DNA from: Cylindrodendrum hubeiense | Lineage: Eukaryota; Ascomycota; Sordariomycetes; Hypocreales; Nectriaceae | Reading direction: 5' to 3' | Length of the DNA stretch: 64,000 nt | Assembly: GCA_014621425.1 (NCBI GenBank) | Contig: JAANBB010000041.1 | Location: 62,001 to 126,000 of the forward strand | Part shown: piece after piece, positions 34,243 through 44,902 of the stretch | How positions within the stretch are numbered: the first letter of the stretch is position 1 | How the letters are laid out: each line of letters opens with the position of its first letter | Notes under the pieces: model-generated | What the model was told of the DNA's origin: nothing | The model's input: the letters and a program-made list of their open reading frames with translations, nothing else | The model's database searches: none | Program-made: the position numbers and the translations under genes

Positions 34243-34833
34243 GATTGCTGCTTGGGGGGTGGCGTTGCGAACCGGGAGGTGAGAATCGGGGAAGTGGAAA
34301 AGATGGGGATTTGAAATGAGGCGATTATTTGTCGGTATAGCCAGTCGGAGTCAGCTCAAAGGGAGCTCGACATGATCGACCAGGTGGGGGTGAATGATCG
34401 GGAGAAGTTTCTAAGAGCAAGAGGGTGAGAACTACACACACAGAGGCGGCTACGGAAGCGCCACAGGCCTCTCAGCAAGGTACAACGCGGATAAACTTTG
34501 GTGCGTCAAGGCTGGATATCGCATGAGCTGTGGCGCCTGCCCATTTGCCGTCATTGGTCCAGCCGACCCACCACTTTGGCGACGTCCGCAAGGGTTGCCT
34601 GCGAGGCTGAAGCATCGCCACAGGAGCTTCGGCACGTGACGTGACTAAGCTCCTGGAGCTGTGGCTTCTAGGCTCCCGGGCTGGCGTCAACGTCAACAAC
34701 CATCCAACGCAAGCTCCGAACGCAACGACCGTCCTCCACCATCATCCTCAACCACAGCTCCCCCACCCCATTCCCGTTACATTTCCTCACACAAACTCTC
34801 TGCCCGACCTCATAAAACACCGCTCTCAGCATA
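34243..34833. promoter_or_regulatory. Shared divergent promoter region HDAC / RPN11
   Basis: 591 bp between the start codons of two conserved nuclear/proteasomal genes read in opposite directions. The RPN11 side has a C/A-rich leader. I cannot assign a specific factor site with confidence; no PACE-type GGTGGCAAA element was seen. Confidence 0.5.
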
Positions 34834-35991
34834 ATGGAGCGCTTCAGGAACCTATTAGGTGGCGGTGGTATGGGCCTCGGCGGAGCTGCTCATGGCACGG
34901 TAAGCTCTTCTCCAGCCAGTCAAGCTCTCTGCTTGGATGAAGCAGGTGTCCAGAGATATTAACTGATGTGTTGGAATCACAGGACAACACAAATCTGATC
35001 GACAACTCCGAAACCGTTTACATTTCATCCCTTGCCCTGCTGAAGATGCTTCGACACGGTCGCGCAGGTGTACCCATGGAAGTCATGGGTTTGATGCTGG
35101 GCGAGTTTGTGGATGACTTCACGGTCAAGGTTATGGATGTGTTTGCCATGCCCCAAAGCGGTACCGGTGTTAGTGTCGAGGCCGTCGACCCCGTTTTCCA
35201 GACCAAGATGATGGACATGCTACGACAAACAGGACGGTACGTCATCGCCTCCCTACGATAACGAGATGTGCAGCGTTGACTAACTGACCCGGAATAGACC
35301 CGAGTCCGTTGTCGGCTGGTACCACTCCCATCCCGGTTTTGGATGCTGGCTCTCGTCGGTCGATATCAACACCCAGCAGTCCTTCGAGCAGCTAAACCCC
35401 CGAGCCGTCGCCGTCGTTATTGATCCCATCCAGTCAGTCAAGGGCAAGGTCGTCATTGATGCATTCCGCCTCATCAACCCTCAGCTCTTGATGATGGGTC
35501 AGGAACCCCGCCAGAGCACGAGCAACTTGGGTCACCTGAACAAGCCCTCCATCCAGGCTCTTATCCACGGCCTAAACAGACACTACTACTCGATCGCAAT
35601 CGACTACCGCAAGACGGCGCTTGAGGAGAACATGCTAATGAACCTCCACAAGCACGTCTGGACGGAGGCGCTAGAGATGGATGACTTCAGATTGGAGGGG
35701 TCGAAGAACAAGGATAAGCTTCAGCGTCTGGTCGCCCTGGCCGACGGCTACGAGACGCGCGTTAAGGAGGAGACTGAGTTGACTAAGGATCAACTCAAGA
35801 CCCGATACGTCGGCAAGCTTGATCCGAAGAAGCATCTCGAGGATGTTGGCCAGGAGCTCATCGAAGACAATATCGTGTCGGTGTCGCGACAGATGATTGA
35901 CAAGGAGGCGACGATGCCCAAAAAGGATAGCCCAGCAGGATCCAAGGGACAAGCAAATGGTGAACAGATGGATGTGGAGGAGGAGTTATAA
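34834..35991 (+). CDS. rpn11: 26S proteasome lid deubiquitinase RPN11
   Basis: The JAMM/MPN+ metalloprotease of the 19S regulatory particle, which removes ubiquitin chains en bloc as substrates enter the proteasome. Exons 34834-34899, 34983-35236 and 35298-35991 give 337 aa, close to the usual 308-330. Glu55 lies in [11 protein letters not shown], and the JAMM motif [16 protein letters not shown] supplies His116, His118 and Asp129. The remainder follows Rpn11 closely ([40 protein letters not shown]). The C-terminus has an added low-complexity acidic tail ([10 protein letters not shown]) longer than in yeast. Intron phases agree throughout. Confidence 0.97.
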
Positions 35992-36549
35992 GTACGCGGA
36001 AGAAACGGACACGCCGAGGCTTCGGAATAAACTTGTAAGATTACGGGGCGTTGGAGTCGGTCGGGGGGACGGACGATATAGAGATCATGCCATGTTTACG
36101 AACTCTTGCACGAGGTAGGATCGTATACACGGTATTAATTCTTGCATGATTTGCCTCCCGCCTGCCCTTGCATGGCGCATCTGCGGCCGAACGCTTCCCC
36201 GCAGGGGTGCGAAAGGGGTCGCGCCGCGTTCAGCCAAGAGTTGAACAAACCCCCAACTAAAATCGAACAAAGCAATAGCTTCACAAACACATAGGAACAA
36301 TTAATATGTTCAAATCCGTTTAATTGCTATATACTATAAGTTGCGTGCATGGCCCATGTAGTTGTTTTGTGGGCTCTGCACCTCACCGCTAGACCAAAAA
36401 TTGCATTGATCCTATTCTCGCCACCTAAGCTTCACCAGCCCGAATATACTAGCACATTACGCGTACTAGCCCCTCCAGAAACAACTGCTTCCAAATAACA
36501 TTTTCAAAACAACCAGAGAAGTGAATTCCACTCGCGGAACTCCCCCAGC
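35992..36549. other. Intergenic (RPN11 3' flank / orphan promoter)
   Basis: 560 bp. The AT-rich 36.28-36.5 kb part precedes the orphan's start. No RNA gene or ORF supported. Confidence 0.5.
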
Positions 36550-37734
36550 ATGGGCTTTGGCTCGTGGCTGCGCTCCGCGTTGGGCCTCTCTCCTGAACGT
36601 GGCCTCAGAGCCCAACGAACGCCAACTCCAACGTCAACTCCCGCGTCTCTACGGGCATCTCAACGCGCTCGGCACTCCTTAAAAACGCCTCAGAAAGCGC
36701 AGGCTCACCTGTCGCTTATGACTGAAACCATAAACAGCCCGGTATCTGCCCGGAGTCACAGACGCCGACCGCGACGGTCAGAGTCACACATTGCGCGTCA
36801 CCGTTCAGACCCAATTGTGGCCGGGATACAAGTCGCGTTTCCTCGGCCTAACACGCCTAGACCTTCACTTGAACCCTATAAGCATCTGGAAAAGCAACTC
36901 CGGGATGGATCCCGGCCTCCAACGCGAAGGGACAGCTCTCGAAGGCCGCGCCGCCCAAGATCAGAGGGGGCGATAGCCCCGGTTACAGCCGAGTACCGAC
37001 GGATGGATCGCGCTGCCATCCGCGAAGCCATCACCCGCATCGCAGAGTTGTTTGGCCACATTCCGTATGTGGTCTGTGGCCTCTCTGCTATGCTTTACTA
37101 TGGCTTTGAAGGTCGACCAACCTCACATATTAACCTTCTCTGCCCGGCGCATTCTCGGGAAGCCATCAGGGGTTGGGCGATCGCTCAGGGGATGTACCCG
37201 ATGCCCAACCGACCAGACCACTTCAGTCTGGTAACATCTAATGGAATCATCCGGCAAGTCCATGTCGACTACGTGGATGAAGGATTCGAGGACGTGGACG
37301 CGATCCGTTCCAGCAAGACGCGGGCGTTGGTGCTTTCGCTCCCGGGGCTGGCGGATCAGATTGCCCAAGGATATGTCACAGAGCTTGAGTGTTCCGCTGG
37401 TCGGGACCAAAAGGTCTTTGCAACTGACATGTTCTGGGTTCTTCAGAAGATCGCCGCTCTCGGCCGCAAGGAACACCACCTCACTCCACGTCGAGCTCCT
37501 CATATCTGGCTCGATACCTTTTGGATTCCTTTCACCTTATCCTTTCCAGACTCAGTCCCCTTGTTCGGTGCAGCAGGCACCGGGGTTCAGGAAATGGGTG
37601 AGCCTCTTAGCCGAACACCTGGCAGGACGACCTCAACAAAGAGGAAGAGAAAGTCCATCCCCAGCGCCGCGGCGCTCCATCTATCGGAGTCGAATGTTCG
37701 GGTGTTGGACGCAGAACATAAGACCATGCTTTAA
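36550..37734 (+). CDS. Orphan with nucleotidyltransferase-like core
   Basis: A single exon of 394 aa. Residues 1-155 are Arg/Ser/Pro-rich and likely disordered, apart from a short N-terminal helix (MGFGSWLRSALGL). From about 160 the protein is ordered: REAITRIAELFGHIPYVVCGLSAMLYYGF, then RPTSHINLLCP. This GG/GLSAMLY-x-GF...S-H-I-N-L-L arrangement resembles the start of nucleotidyltransferase-fold proteins (GG-A-x-x-x-G-x-x-R-x-T-x-D-I-D), but the DxD pair reads HIN here, so catalysis is doubtful. A globular region follows with WLDTFWIPFTLSF. The C-terminus is basic (TKRKRKSIPS). I cannot name a family; such proteins are frequent in Hypocreales-like fungi as lineage-specific paralogues (inference). 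Confidence 0.7.
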   Translation: MGFGSWLRSALGLSPERGLRAQRTPTPTSTPASLRASQRARHSLKTPQKAQAHLSLMTETINSPVSARSHRRRPRRSESHIARHRSDPIVAGIQVAFPRPNTPRPSLEPYKHLEKQLRDGSRPPTRRDSSRRPRRPRSEGAIAPVTAEYRRMDRAAIREAITRIAELFGHIPYVVCGLSAMLYYGFEGRPTSHINLLCPAHSREAIRGWAIAQGMYPMPNRPDHFSLVTSNGIIRQVHVDYVDEGFEDVDAIRSSKTRALVLSLPGLADQIAQGYVTELECSAGRDQKVFATDMFWVLQKIAALGRKEHHLTPRRAPHIWLDTFWIPFTLSFPDSVPLFGAAGTGVQEMGEPLSRTPGRTTSTKRKRKSIPSAAALHLSESNVRVLDAEHKTML

Positions 37735-38324
37735 TTACAGAGACGTCCCTTTTCCACGGATGATGATCAACGTTTGATAACTTCATGTGGACGAAACGCA
37801 CGCATACACACATACATACATACATACACACAGGCATACAGACGTACAGACTTAAAGAGTGGATTATATTTAATCCAACAGTCTACGATACCCTTAATGA
37901 CGCAGCTTGGGCATTTTAGTTATTTATTTCACCATGTATTAGTACTATATATAGACACATTTCGACTTTTTTACCCAATCAATACTCTGCGACCGTGACA
38001 CTTGATTAAATGGAGGGAACACATGAGAAGAATTCATCTGACGAACACGTGGTCCTGACATCGTTGTCTTGAACTGAATGACATGAAGTTCTAGCGAAGG
38101 TTTTCAGTGTAACCTGGTCAACTATTTTCACATATGTAGACATATCTAGTCTTAACTAGTCAAGCTCAATGTCCCAAATCCATGGGTCGTATGAGTGACA
38201 TTATTCAACCTCGATCTCTCCATTGATACTCAAGAAATGCCCTCACGACGCGTAGCTAGCCGGAAAATAATGGAAAACATCAAAACACCCGACCAGAGAC
38301 AATGCTCCTTCAAGGCGTCACATC
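37735..38324. other. Convergent intergenic (orphan / cutinase)
   Basis: AT-rich 3' flanks. A (CATA)n-type microsatellite lies at 37803-37830. No gene. Confidence 0.5.
37803..37830. repeat. Imperfect (CATA)n microsatellite
   Basis: About six cata/caca tetranucleotides in a row just past the 3' end of the orphan gene. Confidence 0.8.
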
Positions 38325-39164
38325 TCAGTATGAGTGAACCATGGAGACGACAAAGTCAGTCGCTGCGTCGCCCCAGTTGGTGACGTAGCTCATGTGGACG
38401 GCAAGGCTGTCGCTACCCGCCTCGCAGAACATGTCTCCTGCATCACAAATGGACATCGTCTTGTGGTCGATACACTTGCAGCCATTTGGCTTCAATCGGG
38501 GGAAGATCTGATGACCTGGTTAGTATTACGAGCTTTGGAGGTGGTGGAGGGAGCTTACACCGCTGCCGTGGCTGGTTCCAACATTGAACGGTTGACCGGC
38601 AGTGAAGCTAGGGTCACCCATTAAAACAACCGCGGCGACTATTCCAATTAGCTAAATGATCGCTTTTAGGATAGTTATTTGAACTCACTCTTATCAGTCA
38701 CGGCCGGTCGCTGAGGCTTCGTAGCCGGGAACCCAGTCTCGCTTGTTCCGCACATGACATCAGAGATGACATGAGCGCCCTGGACTTGTCAAAATCTTTA
38801 GGCTCGAGATGGAGAAGGTGTTTGGGTTTACCTGAGAGTATCCCATAAGCACCATCTTAGTAAGAGGGCATTTTCGGGCATATTCCTGGATCAGGTCGGT
38901 CATGTTGGCTACTCCAGCAGTCTCAGAAGCGACGTATGGGTCGAGGACAGCCGGGTAGTCAAGGGATACCATATCTGATCCAGGAATGCGTGCAAGGACC
39001 TTTTTGGCAACCGCACCGATAATTCCAGGACCAGGAGTTTCCTGGCTGGCACGGGCGACGATGATATGAACGCCAGAGGTGCAGTTCAAGTATCCAGGAC
39101 CCGGAGTAGTCTTGGCGGTTGCCAAAGCCGCAAGGAGAGTGACAGCAGTGAGAATGGAGTACAT
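38325..39164 (-). CDS. Secreted cutinase / CE5-family esterase
   Basis: An extracellular serine esterase of the cutinase/acetylxylan esterase family, acting on cutin or xylan esters. Exons 39164-38832, 38779-38689, 38638-38559 and 38507-38325 give 228 aa. I start at ATG 39164; the signal peptide is MYSILTAVTLLAALATA with a likely cut before KTTPG. The nucleophile elbow GYSQG has Ser110 and is interrupted by intron 1 right after the Gln. The catalytic Asp is in ICDAGDMFCE and the His in AVHMSYVTNW, the family order. Cysteines for the two disulfides are present (LNC, RKC, VMCG, GCKCID, ICD, MFCE). MGDPSF and GIFPRL match the conserved loops. The three introns are consistent in phase. Likely used in saprotrophy or host contact. 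Confidence 0.92.
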
Positions 39165-40123
39165 CTTGAGCAAGCCTTGTGTTGATGGAAGCTAAAGCTG
39201 AAGTAAGGTGGCTGTTGCGGTCTTGTTGAGGTGATGTTGCCGTGGTGTTGAAGGAAGAGCTGTGATCGAGACAGGAACCCACTCGAACTTTATGTGGTGG
39301 TTCCGAAAGCCAGAGGCGAACTCAGGTGAGAATGAAATATGACTGAACAAAGCCTCCTGTTCTTGAACATGCAGCAGCGGTGGGCCCGGCGTGTTGTTCA
39401 GTTGGTTACCGGCTGTTGGTTGTGGGTATTGGCTGTCGGCCCGTCGGGTAGCCAAGCTCACCTGTCTCGCCTGCATCGCCTGCCTTAGCCTTGGGTGAAT
39501 GATCCTTGTGAAGGAATAGGATATCGAATTTGTGATGCTGGTCCGATCAAGGTCTTGGGTGACGCCGGTTGTGGGGAAGGACTGGCTGGCTGTACGTGTT
39601 TGCCAGCTGTGTTAGTGGTATGCTGGGATCCTAAATACATTACGTGGGACCATTGCGCCTTTCGATTAAGATAATGATGTTGTTGGAGTGTGCGATGACT
39701 TGGACGTATACTTGGGATGGTGAAGTAAAGCTGTTGCCGGCCCGTCGTGATGTGCGTTTTGAGAGGCGGTGATTCACACAGCTGGCAGCCGGCTTGAGTC
39801 CCTACAACGGGATCATAGATGCGATTCACTCTAAAAGTAAAAAACTGCACTAAGAACAAGACGAAAAATAGTGCGGGCTGTTAAATCATCTCGTGTCTGC
39901 GACTAGGATGTATCCATGTATTATCCATGGGGCAGCTGCGGCTTATGTGGGTATAATGCGCGGTGCCGCGTCTAGGCCTGTGAGTTAGTTCCCAAACCAG
40001 GGCAAAGTCGCGAGAAGTGAACTAAGCGTCCCCGGACCAGACCAACCTGCATTCACCAACCCAACACATACTACCAACCCACAATCATTCCCAAAAACCC
40101 ACGAATTAATCCGAGTTGGGAGA
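39165..40123. other. Divergent intergenic (cutinase / CHORD-like)
   Basis: 960 bp carrying both promoters. The A/C-rich leader at 40030-40123 belongs to the + gene. No gene within it. Confidence 0.5.
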
Positions 40124-40747
40124 ATGGATCCCAGCTTATCTCAGTCGGCCATCGACCAGTTGGTGCGGGCACCGGAACACCAAATTCGCGCCATCCTGCT
40201 CGCCCTCTGTGACGACGGGGATGTGAGCCGCCTCGCACTCAAGCACTTTGCTGCCGTACGGTCATTCGATGACGAGGCCACCGGGCGCAAGCGCAAGGCT
40301 GTCGGCGACCTGTTCGTCTGTGTACAGTGTGATTCACCGTTCTCTGAAGAGGACAACGCAGATGGCGCTTGCCAATACCATTCCGGTGAGTGTTCCCCGT
40401 GCAGAAGCAGTGATTGGGGTGGGATATCAACTGGTGACTGACGGGCTGTGGGAGCAGGCTCTCTCGCCCTAGACTTCGAAACTGACGTCTGGGCTGACGC
40501 CGATGAGGCACATGGGGATTTGGATACACCGGAGAATCGAGAGGACTTTCTTGAGGGTTTCGTTTGGATATGCTGCGAGAAGGACGCCAATGGCCTGGGC
40601 TGCACCAAGGGCAAACATGCAGCTCATTCAGGCCGGTTCAAGAAGGCCTTGGGCGATCCCGACCCTGTAAAGAATGACGCGGCCAATTTTGAAGAGGAAG
40701 ATGACGACGGTGATGAAGGCGAGGATGAAGATGAAGATGAGGAATGA
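40124..40747 (+). CDS. CHORD-like zinc-binding protein
   Basis: Exons 40124-40385 and 40458-40747 give 183 aa. The N-terminal 60 residues are helical (IDQLVRAPEHQIRAILLALCDD) with a basic patch RKRKA. The cysteine/histidine pattern then reads FVCVQCDSPFSE, ACQYHSG across the intron, FVWICCEKDANGLGCTKGKH. The series C-x2-C, C-x-YH-x-G, W-x-CC and GC-x2-G-x-H is the second half of a CHORD (cysteine- and histidine-rich domain) that binds zinc; the first part is shortened and diverged. The C-terminus is a run of Asp/Glu (EEEDDDGDEGEDEDEDEE). True CHORD proteins act with Hsp90 and Sgt1; whether this one does is unknown. Many fungi annotate this type simply as a C2H2-like zinc protein. Confidence 0.75.
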
Positions 40748-41372
40748 GATTGAATACAAGAGGGCCGACAGCCTTCTCAGATCGAAACCCCTTTTCCTAC
40801 CCAGCCTTGAGACGGGAATAGATTTGTACCAGTATGCCCTCATCTCTCATAATACAAGAACATACTCAAACAAGGACCAGCTAAATTAGTCTCATTCAAA
40901 TCTTAGATACATATACGATTAACAGTAGCCTTGCACAACCGCGGTAGGTCTTGTGTGTAAGCGTGGGCTCACGTGACAACCCCCAGTCCCGGTCTGAGTT
41001 GCTGCTGTGTATTACGATGACGAGAAGAGGGCAACTACTGCGCATATTTCTGCACTTTTTCTGGCATGATCATTATGATCGTCATGATGATGTCTTCGTC
41101 TCAAGGCTGCGATCTAATCCCTTAGTCATCGCGGCCGGGCCACACCACACCTACCCAGGGCCTCAAGGTAGGCTCAAGCCAGGCTCGCAGGAGCCTGAAA
41201 AGAGCAAAAAAGAAAATGAGGGGAAAGACATCGCTATGGTTTCAGCTAAAGGGCCTCATTCTCTCTCAAATTGGGACCGACCGTGCACTCCCTGAGTGTC
41301 ATTTCCCCTTCAGTCTTGAGCTTTGCAACAATACGAAATCGCTATTACGACGGCCATCACCGTAACAAGAAG
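40748..41372. other. Intergenic before the ipA-like gene
   Basis: 625 bp between same-strand genes. It has a long A/G-rich patch around 41200. No ATG-initiated ORF of note. Confidence 0.5.
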
Positions 41373-43892
41373 ATGGAGCTTCGGCCAGATCACCAATTCG
41401 ATCCCTTCGGCCCCGATGCACATGCATACGATGATGATGAGATCGCCGGCATAAAGGATATCGATTGGAGTGACCCAGCTAGCTTTCTGGCAGCTATGGG
41501 CGGGCCTATTCCAAAATGCCCTTCTCCAAGTGAAGTTCGTCAAGAGGCTACAGAACGGTCACGCAAGATATTCGCCAGCTATGACACATTGAACAAGATT
41601 CTCGAGCGTCATGAATCCACCATCCAAAAGCGATGGGCCAAGAAAACCCGATCGCAAAGACTTCGCATTCTCCTCAAAGCCTGGCCGGAGATGCCAGTCC
41701 TGCATCGTCCCGACTTTATGGCTTTCCGCAAAGAGTCACAGGAGCAGCGGGAGAGCGGCACCAAGTATGTGAATGAGTTCATGTGGCCCTATATCAACCA
41801 GGAAGATCTCTCCCAGGCTAAATCACTACTCTTGTTGCTCAATGCAAGAGGCCGCACTCCCCCGACTGCCTTCGCTGCCGCTGATAACGATTCAGCGCAC
41901 CTGGGCAAGGTGACGAAGGCTTTGGTGCCCATCTTTCTCAATGAGCACACAATGGTACTCAACAGGGCAACCTCCGCCGAGGATTACGGCAAATTATTGG
42001 CATGGGAGAATCACCCTGATGCTTTTGAGTGGATGCATACCCGAAAAGAATTTATTCCCGGAGAGTGTCTCCTTATTCTCGAATTACAAGAACGACTCAT
42101 GGGCTTTCTCGTAGAATGCTGTCAGGAGCTTCTCCATGACATCCCGGAGGAGAGACTCATCAGTGATGATTTCCCCGTTCAGACAGAACCACGGATTAAA
42201 TCAGAAAGTGATTCTTCTGGATTTGAGTCCCTGGCTGTGTTGGCAGCAGAGGCGCCATATCGGGTTCCAGCACAACTTGACCTTGGACGAATAGAGTTGC
42301 TTCTTGGAGCTAGAACGTCAGCTGCTGAAGATCAGCTCTGGACCCTTCGGGAGGATCCGTCATACTTTGCTCAGCAGCTTCTGGAAACAAAGGAACACCG
42401 GCAAGAGATGCTCAAGGATACCCTTGGTCAACCCCATCCTGCTACTAGGAGAGGCTGCGAGCCTATCCTTTGGTCTCGCATCACTGGCAACGTTCTTGTA
42501 GAGGCTTATTTGCCCCTGGAACTGTTTTCGGAGCTGCATCGGCAAGTGCGGGAACTCCAGCGGCTGCAGAAGAAGTTCACCGAGGAGATATCGCCCTTGA
42601 GAGACTTGCCTAAGGAGTACTTGGGTGCTATTCTCAAATTCCGCCACTATCTCAATCAAGCTGCAAAGGGCCCTCTAAATCAGCTGAAAATTGCCGTTGT
42701 GGCTTCGCCGCCAATGCGCAAGTTCTACGTGCGCGAGTCAAATGACGACGTCAATTCCACCAAAATAGCAGTGAGATCCAAAACTGGAGTGAAGATGAAT
42801 AAGATCGAGGAGCACCTCACTTGGCTTCTACGCACATTGTGGGAAGATGATAAACCACTGTTCTTCATTCGTCTTCCGCTAGTGGTTGACGAGCTTGAAC
42901 GTCTGATACAAGCAGAGCCACAGGCAGAGGCCCTTATATCTAGCCGCATTGCCGAGATAATAGGTGACCTTTCCATCATCTCCCGATGCTCGAGGCAGCT
43001 GGATATTTACTACCCATGGGCTCAGAGCTTCGAATCGGGTTGGGTGAACTGGAAAGACATCGTCGAAAAGGACTTTGCTCAACTCAGCAGGCCCTGGGGC
43101 CAGATTATTTCTGCCCTCAGGGACCAGAATCTGGTCAAGGTCGCCAAGTTGAGTGAACCCTCTCCGGGCAAATTCACCTACCCACTCGGCAAACGCCGAA
43201 CAAGGGAGAACGTGGATGCTCTACGACGGGCCGAGGCCAACCTGGACAATGTTTGGATCCATGTTGATCGAATTATGGCTGCGGCGTCTGTCCGGTTAGA
43301 TGGCACAGCCGTGCAGCGCCTCCTTTCCCAGCCGCGCATGTTGCGGAGGACTCCAGAGTGGGTTGAACCAGCAACGTCGGCCAAGGACAAGCAAGTCGCA
43401 GCTCCTGATGTCGATGCCCTCGTACAGCCATTCTCTGCCCTCTTCTGTAGCCCCCTGAGCACACCTGCGTCCACTGTTCAGCCCAAGGCAAAGACGAAGA
43501 CAAGAGGAGCCCCGTCTCAACCACAAGCTGACGCCATTGAACCACAAGGAACCACCGAGATTAACCCTCAACAAACCCTCTCCGTTGATGCCCGGGCGCT
43601 CAAGGTCTTCCGCACGCTCTTTTTCAACCCAGCAGTAACTTCGTCGCCTGGCGAAGTGCCCTGGAATGACTTCCTTCACGCCATGGCCTCGACTGGGTTC
43701 AAGGCCGAGAAGCTGTATGGTTCTGCCTGGCAGTTCTCCCCAACCAAGCTGGATGTTGAACGAAGCATACACTTCCACGAACCTCATCCCAAGGGCAAGA
43801 TGGCATTCGAAGTTGCGAGACGGGTTGGACGGAGGCTGACACGGGCTTACGGATGGTCTGGAGGGACGTTTGTTTTACTCGAGAAGAAGTAA
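41373..43892 (+). CDS. Large fungal ipA-like protein with HicA-like C-terminal domain
   Basis: A single exon of 839 aa from the ATG at 41373 (context aagATGgag); the frame is open further upstream but without ATG. The start MELRPDHQFDPFGPDAHAYD is followed by an all-helical body of about 600 residues with charged and Leu-rich segments and no membrane helix. A Pro/Thr/Lys linker (about 690-735) precedes a compact C-terminal domain from about residue 737: FRTLFFNPAV, VPWNDFLHAMASTGF, GSAWQFSP, IHFHEPHP, RRLTRAYGWSGGTFVL. The order W-x-DF...GF...GS...F...FH-PHP...RRL resembles fungal proteins annotated 'ipa protein', whose C-terminus looks like the small HicA RNA-binding fold. This is pattern recognition, not a database hit. 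Function unknown. Confidence 0.8.
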   Translation: MELRPDHQFDPFGPDAHAYDDDEIAGIKDIDWSDPASFLAAMGGPIPKCPSPSEVRQEATERSRKIFASYDTLNKILERHESTIQKRWAKKTRSQRLRILLKAWPEMPVLHRPDFMAFRKESQEQRESGTKYVNEFMWPYINQEDLSQAKSLLLLLNARGRTPPTAFAAADNDSAHLGKVTKALVPIFLNEHTMVLNRATSAEDYGKLLAWENHPDAFEWMHTRKEFIPGECLLILELQERLMGFLVECCQELLHDIPEERLISDDFPVQTEPRIKSESDSSGFESLAVLAAEAPYRVPAQLDLGRIELLLGARTSAAEDQLWTLREDPSYFAQQLLETKEHRQEMLKDTLGQPHPATRRGCEPILWSRITGNVLVEAYLPLELFSELHRQVRELQRLQKKFTEEISPLRDLPKEYLGAILKFRHYLNQAAKGPLNQLKIAVVASPPMRKFYVRESNDDVNSTKIAVRSKTGVKMNKIEEHLTWLLRTLWEDDKPLFFIRLPLVVDELERLIQAEPQAEALISSRIAEIIGDLSIISRCSRQLDIYYPWAQSFESGWVNWKDIVEKDFAQLSRPWGQIISALRDQNLVKVAKLSEPSPGKFTYPLGKRRTRENVDALRRAEANLDNVWIHVDRIMAAASVRLDGTAVQRLLSQPRMLRRTPEWVEPATSAKDKQVAAPDVDALVQPFSALFCSPLSTPASTVQPKAKTKTRGAPSQPQADAIEPQGTTEINPQQTLSVDARALKVFRTLFFNPAVTSSPGEVPWNDFLHAMASTGFKAEKLYGSAWQFSPTKLDVERSIHFHEPHPKGKMAFEVARRVGRRLTRAYGWSGGTFVLLEKK

Positions 43893-44902
43893 ATGCTTCT
43901 TGCCTTATGTAACACGCGGAGTTTCACTTAATTTTCAGTCAGATATTGGATGCAGTTGATTGCGATGCTAAGGATTAGCATGGTACATGCTCAAATTTTG
44001 TAGAGAACAGATTGCCTCGGTGGATGGAATCAGTAAGGAGAATATTGATGTGTATTGCTATTTGCGCACACGATTATCTATTGTATCCTGAAAGGACGAA
44101 ACGCTTTTGAGTTATTCCTATGATGACCTACATTGTTATTTTGACTTCTATTCAGCCTAACAGAAAAGTAGGCCTCGGGGTTAAGATCAAGTACATGAAC
44201 TTGGTTAACGCTTCGTTGCTAAAGCTTATCCTCACATACGAGTAGCGCATTTATCAGAGTAAAAGTTGTCTCCGACCACGTAGCGCCGACGTGAAGGAAT
44301 GTACTCGGCACAATAAGGATCAAAGATCATGTCACAGCCAAGAACGAAGGAGAAGTAGAGATTTGAGGTTGAGGTAGACGAGCCCTCCCATCCCGGCAAA
44401 TTGGTTCGAAAAGCGTTTCAATATTTCCCAGTAACTCCCAGCCCATGGATGGATAATGTTGCGCAAATCGTCTTGCCACTCACTATCCTCTCTCCGTTGG
44501 CAAAATAACAGAATCAAAACAAGAGCCCCTCAAACCGGGTTACCTTGGCTCCTGAACAAAGATACATTGAACAATAGACACGAAAAGTCGTAAAATCCCC
44601 TTGGACACGGGATGTCCAACCTGTGTTGTCCGGTACTCCATGCGCCCAAATGCGATTGCCGTAACACCCGCTGACAGATTATTGCTCAGTAAAAGCCCCC
44701 ACTTTGTCGAAAACGAGGTTCCGCATCCCGACAGCGATGACTAGACCGTAAGTGGTATCCATCATATGTCATCGTCAAGTAAAAACGGAAGCTCTTCTGT
44801 GAAATGCCGACTGAGGGGTGGAGCTTTTGGCGTTGGTGCCCCGTCAACAGCGTTCTGCCCAATGACAGTTGTAATACTCGCCGAGTCTACATCACTAGGT
44901 TC
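43893..44902. other. Convergent intergenic
   Basis: 1.0 kb between the 3' ends of the ipA-like gene (+) and the kinase (-). AT-rich; no ORF over 65 codons with any recognisable feature. Confidence 0.5.

Noticed and set aside
37803..37830. Regular short repeats as a possible CRISPR-like array
   Set aside because: Simple tetranucleotide microsatellite without spacers, in a eukaryotic genome.
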